11,487 nucleotides of DNA from Chitinophagaceae bacterium (GTDB lineage: Bacteria; Bacteroidota; Bacteroidia; Chitinophagales; Chitinophagaceae): positions 1 to 11,487 of the forward strand of contig CANHLV010000029.1 of NCBI GenBank assembly GCA_947461495.1, in the 5' to 3' direction. The translations under genes were made by a program, and so were the position numbers. Shown here piece after piece: positions 7,315 to 11,487 of the stretch. Each line of letters begins with the position of its first letter. Positions within the stretch are counted from its first letter, which is position 1. The notes under the pieces are model-generated. The model saw only the letters and a list, made by a program, of their open reading frames with translations. It was not told the origin of the DNA and searched no databases.

Positions 7315-7866
7315 TTAATTGAAATGTTTGCCTTCCGCTATCAATATTAAACCAAATGCGGCGTAATTCAATATGTCATAAAAATTGGCATCAATTCCTT
7401 CGCTTACCATTGTTACTCCATTGTTAGCAATAATTTGTTTGATGCGAAGGATTTTTGCTAATGTCAAGTCAATAAAACTTTCCTGACTCATTTCTCTCCA
7501 AGCTTCTCCATAATCATGATTCTTGTTGGTCATGAGATGCTTGGCTTTATTAATAATATCATCATACAATTTAGAAACAGCTTCAACGCTTAGTTGCTCT
7601 ACATCATCATTCTTTAATTCTAGTTGAATCAAACCAATTACAGCATAATTCAAAATGCCCTCGAATTCACTTTTTATCCCATCACCTATTTTTTGTTCTT
7701 GCTTGTCCTGAATGGTTTTAACTCTTTTGGCTTTTATATAAATCTGGTCGGCAATAGAAATCGTTCTGTAAACACGCCATGAAGTGCCATAATCTGCAGT
7801 CTTTTTGATAAAAGTATTTTTACATTGGGCGATGGCATGATCATATTGTTGGTTGGTATCTGTCAT
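7315..7866 (-). CDS. DUF1599 protein with internal duplication
   Basis: A 183-residue, probably cytosolic, mainly helical protein made of two similar halves. Half one has KTADYGTSW (22-30) and ILNYAVIGLI (71-80); half two has KNHDYGEAW (115-123) and ILNYAAFGLI (165-174). This matches the DUF1599 family, which I recall as being linked by comparative genomics to nucleotide modification; the activity is not established. The start was set at ATG 7864-7866 (MTDTNQQYDH). An in-frame ATG ten codons upstream (7894-7896) adds a tail with no likeness to the family and runs further into the region shared with the folP promoter. The gene is first in the apparent DUF1599/MauE-Trx/permease unit and divergent from folP, with 91 bp between the starts. 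Confidence 0.85.
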   Translation of the reverse strand: MTDTNQQYDHAIAQCKNTFIKKTADYGTSWRVYRTISIADQIYIKAKRVKTIQDKQEQKIGDGIKSEFEGILNYAVIGLIQLELKNDDVEQLSVEAVSKLYDDIINKAKHLMTNKNHDYGEAWREMSQESFIDLTLAKILRIKQIIANNGVTMVSEGIDANFYDILNYAAFGLILIAEGKHFN

Positions 7867-7886
7867 TGAAAAAAATAATTTTAATG

Positions 7887-7917
7887 TTGATGGCACAAGT
7901 AAACAAACTGATATTTG
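7887..7917 (+). promoter_or_regulatory. Candidate promoter of folP
   Basis: TTG at 7887-7889 is followed after 20 bp by GATATTTG at 7910-7917, which matches the Bacteroidota -7 consensus TAnnTTTG in five of six fixed bases. A start of transcription a few bases downstream would give a leader of about 35 nt before the ATG at 7958. It also places the in-frame upstream ATG (7853) outside the transcript, which supports the shorter folP. Confidence 0.5.
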
Positions 7918-7935
7918 TAACTTTCCAAATATTCA

Positions 7936-7943
7936 CAAAAATA
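7936..7943 (-). promoter_or_regulatory. Candidate -7 element for the DUF1599 unit
   Basis: On the minus strand these bases read TATTTTTG, a full match to TAnnTTTG. The nearest upstream TTG lies about 25 bp away (7969-7971), longer than usual, so the -33 element is weak. It would give a leader of about 60 nt before the ATG at 7866 and would overlap the folP control region. Confidence 0.3.
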
Positions 7944-7957
7944 CAATTAGTCGGGCA

Positions 7958-8794
7958 ATGTGCACTATCAACTTCAAAGGAAAAATAATGGATCTGTCAA
8001 CTCCTGTTGTAATGGGAATTATCAATATCACTCCAGACTCTTTTTACAAAGGTTATCTCGACCATTCGCATGAAGATATTATTGGATTGGCAAGAAATAT
8101 GATTGTTCAGGGAGCCTCAATATTAGATATTGGAGGTCAAAGTACAAAACCAGGAAGCTCAAGGATTACAGTAAAGGAAGAATTAAACAGGGTAATACCG
8201 GTCATCGAATCATTGCACGAGCATTTTCCGGAAACAATATTATCTATTGATACCTATTACAGTGAAGTGGCTGCGTTTTCTGTCAAAGCAGGTGCGTCGG
8301 TGGTAAACGATATCAGTTCCGGTGAACTAGACAAAAACATGATATCAACTGTTGGGCATTTAAATGTACCTTATATAGCCATGCATATGCAAGGAACACC
8401 TGAAACCATGCAACAAAACCCTCTTTATATCAATGTGGTTAAAGAAGTAATTGAATATTTTATTTTAAAAAAACAAGAATGCATTCGTGCTGGGATTAAG
8501 GACATCATTCTTGACCCCGGTTTTGGATTTGGGAAAACGAATGAACACAATTATAAACTCTTAAGGGAATTGAATACACTGAATATCCTCGATTGTCCTG
8601 TCTTGGCAGGCGTTTCAAGAAAAGGCATGATTTATAAAACACTGGGCATATCACCAAGTGAAGCGCTTAACGGAACTACAGTTGCTAATACCATGGCATT
8701 AATGAATGGCGCAAAAATTCTTCGTGTTCATGATGTAAAAGAAGCTGTTGAAACCATTACCATTTTTAATACATATAAAAATGCCGCTCTGTAA
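7958..8794 (+). CDS. folP: Dihydropteroate synthase
   Basis: A 278-residue cytosolic enzyme that joins 6-hydroxymethyl-dihydropterin diphosphate to p-aminobenzoate, giving dihydropteroate for folate synthesis; it is the sulfonamide target. The TIM-barrel motifs are all present: GIINITPDSF (20-29), DIGGQSTKPG (57-66), SIDTY (96-100), VNDIS (116-120), HMQG (143-146), DPGFGFGKT (186-194), SRKGM (220-224) and RVHDV (256-260). The first two loops lack the insertion typical of Sul resistance enzymes, so it looks like an ordinary chromosomal, probably drug-sensitive form. The ATG at 7958 (MCTINFKGKIMDL) was chosen because family members begin here. An upstream ATG at 7853 would add 35 unrelated residues, overlap the DUF1599 start and lie before the candidate promoter. 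The stop codon falls in the loop of the terminator hairpin. Confidence 0.96.
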   Translation: MCTINFKGKIMDLSTPVVMGIINITPDSFYKGYLDHSHEDIIGLARNMIVQGASILDIGGQSTKPGSSRITVKEELNRVIPVIESLHEHFPETILSIDTYYSEVAAFSVKAGASVVNDISSGELDKNMISTVGHLNVPYIAMHMQGTPETMQQNPLYINVVKEVIEYFILKKQECIRAGIKDIILDPGFGFGKTNEHNYKLLRELNTLNILDCPVLAGVSRKGMIYKTLGISPSEALNGTTVANTMALMNGAKILRVHDVKEAVETITIFNTYKNAAL

Positions 8795-8808
8795 AGAACG
8801 GCATTTTT
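8777..8808. terminator. Bidirectional terminator overlapping the end of folP
   Basis: AAAAATGCCG (8777-8786) and CGGCATTTTT (8799-8808) form a perfect 10-bp stem. Inside it, TCT (8788-8790) can pair with AGA (8795-8797), leaving GTAA as the apical loop. A run on one arm and T run on the other allow use on both strands, serving folP (+) and the convergent FKBP gene (-, stop at 8826-8828). The folP stop codon TAA (8792-8794) lies within the loop. Confidence 0.85.
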
Positions 8809-8825
8809 GAATTTTGACTTTATAA

Positions 8826-9857
8826 TTAATTTTTTCTCTTACTCGTATCTGGCATCGCTTTTTTAATACTATCCATGTAAAGTTTTTGTTTCATTTTCCT
8901 TTCAGCTTTTTTTGCTTCAATTTCAGCTTTAGCTTGTGTTTTGTTTAAAACATCTAAAACTTCGATATCAAAAACAAGAATTGAACTGGCCGGAATGTCT
9001 TCTCCAACTTTTTGTTTGCCGTAAGCCAATGGAGAAGGGATATAGAATTTAGCTTTTGCTCCTTTGTTAAGTGTTTTCAAACCATCTGTCCAACCTTTGA
9101 TTACTGCGGTACCTAGTGACATGTCGTTTGTCATGTTTACATTTAAAGGTTCCACATGTCCTTTTGATGAATCGGTATTGCTATCAAACATTTTGCCATC
9201 TAAAGTGCGACCTGTGTAATTTACTTTCACAATTACTGAAGTATCAATTGTAGCACCTGTGCCCGGTTGTAACATTTCTACATAAGCACCAAGCGAAGTC
9301 TTTGTAGCTTTAATATTGTTCTTCTTGAATAAATCTTGTAATTTTTTATCATCATCTGCAAGTATTTTAATGCTCTCAATAGAATCTTTTACTTGTTTGA
9401 TTTTCATTTCAGCAACACTACAACTATCTGCTTGCTCTCTTGTATTGAAAATATTCAACACTTTCACTGTTGTAATAAAATGGTATCCTTTTTTGATAAA
9501 AGGTGGCATTGATGTAGGGTTTTGTGCAAACATACTATCAACAATAAGTCTGATTACAAGACTATCATCTTTTTTTACCTGTGAAAGTATTTTAAAATAT
9601 TCTGGAGGAACTGAAGTCGAATCAAATGGTTCAATGATAGAAGCGCCATTGGTTCTACTGTCATTTAACAAAGAATCAGTTTTGCCGTTATTGATATATT
9701 GGGCTATTTGCAATTGCATGAATTGTCCGACTTTAATTTTAGGCCCCTTACCGGTTGAAATGATTTTGTATTCAAGACCTTTATCACCTTTCTTGAAATT
9801 TTGTTGACAAGCAGCAAGTAGAATCACTGCCAATGTAAATAGAGAAATCTTACGCAT
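8826..9857 (-). CDS. FKBP-type peptidyl-prolyl isomerase, envelope lipoprotein with two FKBP-like domains
   Basis: A 343-residue lipoprotein: residues 1-17 are a short signal with lipobox LLAAC, giving lipidated Cys17. Residues about 28-137 look like an FKBP fold without its active-site signature. A helical linker (about 140-185) leads to the catalytic-type domain at 186-303, which has VNYTGRTLDGKMFDSN, VIKGWTDGL, FYIPSPLAYG and IPASSILVFDIEVLDV. The expected pocket aromatics are present (Tyr214, Phe224, Trp256, Tyr279, Phe297), so prolyl cis-trans isomerase activity is likely in this half. Residues 304-343 form a Lys-rich charged tail. The role is probably folding of exported proteins at the outer or inner membrane; the clients are unknown. 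The start lies 13 bp after the stop of the DHH phosphoesterase gene on the same strand, so the two are very likely co-transcribed. Confidence 0.92.
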   Translation of the reverse strand: MRKISLFTLAVILLAACQQNFKKGDKGLEYKIISTGKGPKIKVGQFMQLQIAQYINNGKTDSLLNDSRTNGASIIEPFDSTSVPPEYFKILSQVKKDDSLVIRLIVDSMFAQNPTSMPPFIKKGYHFITTVKVLNIFNTREQADSCSVAEMKIKQVKDSIESIKILADDDKKLQDLFKKNNIKATKTSLGAYVEMLQPGTGATIDTSVIVKVNYTGRTLDGKMFDSNTDSSKGHVEPLNVNMTNDMSLGTAVIKGWTDGLKTLNKGAKAKFYIPSPLAYGKQKVGEDIPASSILVFDIEVLDVLNKTQAKAEIEAKKAERKMKQKLYMDSIKKAMPDTSKRKN

Positions 9858-9870
9858 TGTTTTTTTATTT

Positions 9871-10890
9871 TTAAAATTGATAAGTACTTAATTCATTTTT
9901 ATTTTCATGCATGGCTTTGATAAAGTCTGAAACTGTTGTTTCCAATGAATCCTTGCTTTGTCCGCCTGCCGCATTGTAATGTCCACCGCCATTGAAATAT
10001 TTTCTGGCAAATGTATTCACATCAAAACTACCCTTGCTTCTAAAAGAACATTTTCTTTCTTCTCCCCTGTCGATGATGATGGCTGCTAGCTTAATGCCTT
10101 CAATGCTTAACGGATAATTAACCAATCCTTCTGTATCTCCAGTTTTAATATTGTATTTGATCAGATCCTGTTGAGTTATAGAAATTAAAGCCGTGTTGTA
10201 TTCATAGAAAACCTGCATGCGATTTAATAGGGTGTTTCCAATAAATCTTAAGCGATTTTCAGAAAAATTATCAAAAAGATTTTCATGAATGATGCTATGT
10301 TTCAATCCTTTTGAAATCAAATCTGCAACCATGGTATGAACCGATGCTGAAGTTGATGGAAATCTGAATGAACCGGTATCTGTCATGACACCTGAGTATA
10401 GACATTGAGCAATGTTGTCATTAATTTTATCATTATGGCCCGAAGCATTAATAAAATCATATACCATTTCTGCTGTAGAGCTTTTTGTAGTATCGCTAAT
10501 GCCAAAATGAAATACTTCTGTTTGAGGTTGTTGGTGATGATCTATTAAAATTTTTGTTGCATTGGAATTCAATAAAACCTCTTCCATTTTTTTGGTGCGG
10601 CTCATGGTATTGAAATCCAAGCAAAAAATCCAATCAGCTTGATTGATTAATTCATCTGATTTTTTAGTTTCCTTTTCATAATCCAGCACAGATTTACTGT
10701 CGGGCATCCAATCTAAAAAGCTAGCCCAGTTAGTAGGTGAAATCACTGTAACATCATGACCAAATTGAAGCAGAAAATGATACAAACCAAGTGTAGAACC
10801 CATGGCATCCCCATCAGGTTTCTGGTGCATGGTAATCACCAGTTTTTTGGGACTTGCAATTTCGGGAAATATATTATTGATGGCATCCAT
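9871..10890 (-). CDS. DHH-family phosphoesterase, NrnA-like (oligoribonuclease / pAp phosphatase)
   Basis: A 339-residue cytosolic DHH/DHHA1 enzyme. The metal-binding motifs are HQKPDGDAMGS (22-32), CLDFN (90-94, Asp92), the DHH triad in LIDHHQQP (115-122), and SGVMTDTGSFRF (166-177). The DHHA1 domain carries the substrate-binding GGGHYNAAGG (301-310). NrnA-type proteins degrade RNA fragments of two to five bases and dephosphorylate 3'-phosphoadenosine 5'-phosphate with Mn2+; related enzymes hydrolyse cyclic dinucleotides, and the sequence alone does not fix the substrate. There is no membrane or PAS/GGDEF region, so it is not GdpP-like. The ATG at 10890 (MDAINNIF) was kept because the next Met (residue 21) would remove the first beta strand (KKLVIT). 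The gene is divergent from ndk, has its own promoter, and is followed by the FKBP gene. Confidence 0.92.
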   Translation of the reverse strand: MDAINNIFPEIASPKKLVITMHQKPDGDAMGSTLGLYHFLLQFGHDVTVISPTNWASFLDWMPDSKSVLDYEKETKKSDELINQADWIFCLDFNTMSRTKKMEEVLLNSNATKILIDHHQQPQTEVFHFGISDTTKSSTAEMVYDFINASGHNDKINDNIAQCLYSGVMTDTGSFRFPSTSASVHTMVADLISKGLKHSIIHENLFDNFSENRLRFIGNTLLNRMQVFYEYNTALISITQQDLIKYNIKTGDTEGLVNYPLSIEGIKLAAIIIDRGEERKCSFRSKGSFDVNTFARKYFNGGGHYNAAGGQSKDSLETTVSDFIKAMHENKNELSTYQF

Positions 10891-10900
10891 AAATGTGGCG

Positions 10901-10930
10901 CAAATGTAAGTTTTATCGTTGAATAGGCAA
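10901..10930 (-). promoter_or_regulatory. Promoter of the nrnA-like/FKBP unit
   Basis: On the minus strand, TTG (10930-10928) is followed after 19 bp by TACATTTG (10908-10901), a full match to the Bacteroidota TTG-N19-TAnnTTTG promoter. Only 10 bases lie between the -7 element and the ATG at 10890, so the mRNA leader should be only a few nucleotides long, possibly nearly leaderless. The next bases read GCGCC, as they do after the ndk element. Confidence 0.7.
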
Positions 10931-10960
10931 ATTCCATTCTGTAAATAGATGTTAAGGTAT

Positions 10961-10968
10961 TATCTTTG
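10961..10968 (+). promoter_or_regulatory. -7 element of the ndk promoter
   Basis: TATCTTTG is a full match to the Bacteroidota TAnnTTTG element and is followed by CGCCC. The -33 region is poor: TTC at 10937-10939 is the only nearby candidate. The ATG at 10987 lies 18 bases after the element, implying a leader of about 11-14 nt. Confidence 0.65.
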
Positions 10969-10986
10969 CGCCCAAAAATATACAAA

Positions 10987-11403
10987 ATGACCAACAGAAC
11001 TTTTACGATGATTAAGCCTGATGCTACTGAAAAAGGCAATACAGGAGCCATTCTTGAAATGATTAATAATGCAGGTTTTCGCATTGTAGCTATGAAAATG
11101 TTACACCTTAGCAGTGCCAAAGCGGGTGAATTTTACGCTGTCCATAAAGAAAGACCTTTCTTTGGTGAATTGGTTGAATTTATGAGTCGCGGCCCAATTA
11201 CAGCAGCGATCCTTGAAAAAGAAAATGCTGTTGAAGATTTCCGTAAATTGATCGGCGCTACCAATCCTGCTAATGCAGAAGAAGGTACAATTCGTAAGAA
11301 ATTTGCAGCTTCAATTGGAGAAAATGCAATTCACGGAAGTGATAGTGATGAAAATGCTGCTATTGAAGGGGATTTCTTCTTTTCTAAATTAGAACAGTTT
11401 TAA
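10987..11403 (+). CDS. ndk: Nucleoside diphosphate kinase
   Basis: A 138-residue cytosolic enzyme that moves the gamma phosphate of ATP to other NDPs through a phosphohistidine, balancing NTP and dNTP pools. Visible family marks are TFTMIKPDA (5-13), with the phosphate-contacting Lys, ERPFFGELVEFM in the middle, the substrate-loop region GATNPANAEEGTIRKKFA, and the active-site segment NAIHGSDSDENAAIE with the catalytic His. The length is standard. The ATG at 10987 (MTNRTF) was chosen; a TTG-initiated extension from 10966 would begin inside the -7 promoter element and is rejected. The gene is a single-gene unit with its own promoter and terminator, divergent from the nrnA-like gene. Confidence 0.97.
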   Translation: MTNRTFTMIKPDATEKGNTGAILEMINNAGFRIVAMKMLHLSSAKAGEFYAVHKERPFFGELVEFMSRGPITAAILEKENAVEDFRKLIGATNPANAEEGTIRKKFAASIGENAIHGSDSDENAAIEGDFFFSKLEQF

Positions 11404-11427
11404 TATTCATAAAACCAGATTATTGAG

Positions 11428-11453
11428 GGTCTCACAGTTGTGAGGCCTTTTTT
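11428..11453 (+). terminator. Rho-independent terminator of ndk
   Basis: GGTCTCAC (11428-11435) pairs with GTGAGGCC (11440-11447) as an 8-bp stem with one G-U pair and an AGTT loop. Six T residues follow directly. It begins 24 bases after the ndk stop. Confidence 0.88.
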
Positions 11454-11487
11454 ATTTTGGGTTAAGATGGTGTTTGTTTATTTTTAG

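Noticed and set aside
7853..7957. N-terminal extension of folP from ATG 7853
   Set aside because: The 35 extra residues show no likeness to dihydropteroate synthase, overlap the DUF1599 start, and precede the candidate folP promoter.
9316..9807. 163-codon plus-strand frame inside the FKBP gene
   Set aside because: It is the antisense shadow of the FKBP lipoprotein, without a domain or promoter.
10966..10986. TTG-initiated extension of ndk
   Set aside because: It begins inside the TATCTTTG promoter element, and ndk proteins start at the downstream ATG (MTNRTF).
10836..11120. 94-codon minus-strand frame across the nrnA and ndk starts
   Set aside because: It is antisense to the well-supported ndk, overlaps both promoters, and its product resembles no family.
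11454..11487. Possible start of another gene at the right edge (ATG at 11467)
   Set aside because: The frame meets TAG after six codons; nothing can be called before the window ends.

Overview
The window looks like chromosomal DNA of a Bacteroidota bacterium, probably near the Chitinophagaceae/Sphingobacteriia. The evidence is A+T-rich DNA, starts without Shine-Dalgarno motifs, promoter elements of the Bacteroidota TTG-N19/20-TAnnTTTG type, a large secreted protein with SprB-like repeats and a type IX secretion (T9SS) C-terminal signal, and a MauE-thioredoxin gene of the BT_3928 type beside a DUF1599 gene. Genus-level placement is inference.

Layout. (1) 1-265: a non-coding left edge with an 8-bp tandem array containing a perfect 38-bp palindrome, then a strong terminator. 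(2) 266-4117 (-): a 1283-residue secreted parallel beta-helix protein with nine SprB-like modules and a T9SS sorting domain. (3) 4208-5080 (+): a divergent polytopic membrane protein of unknown function carrying an EELSWGQRIF motif. (4) 5123-7866 (-): a three-gene unit in transcription order DUF1599 protein, MauE/DoxX-thioredoxin membrane protein, DppB-type ABC permease. (5) 7958-8794 (+): folP, divergent from that unit and ending in a terminator whose loop contains its stop codon. (6) 8826-10890 (-): nrnA-like DHH phosphoesterase followed by a two-domain FKBP lipoprotein. (7) 10987-11403 (+): ndk, divergent from nrnA, with a clear terminator. The last 34 bases hold nothing recognisable.

How the genes fit together. 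The right half is mainly housekeeping: folate synthesis (folP), nucleotide balance (ndk), recycling of very short RNA or pAp (nrnA-like) and envelope folding (FKBP). The DUF1599/MauE-Trx/permease unit is a likely co-transcribed set whose joint role is not obvious; an envelope thiol-redox function is the best guess for its middle gene. The left half is accessory: an exported repeat protein that probably reaches the cell surface or medium through T9SS, and a divergent orphan membrane protein. I see no CRISPR array, tRNA, rRNA, insertion sequence or phage gene. I found no clear new multi-gene system. The most unusual items are the alternating A/B repeat design with reciprocal cysteine loss in the secreted protein, the palindromic tandem array, and the DUF1599/MauE-Trx/permease unit.
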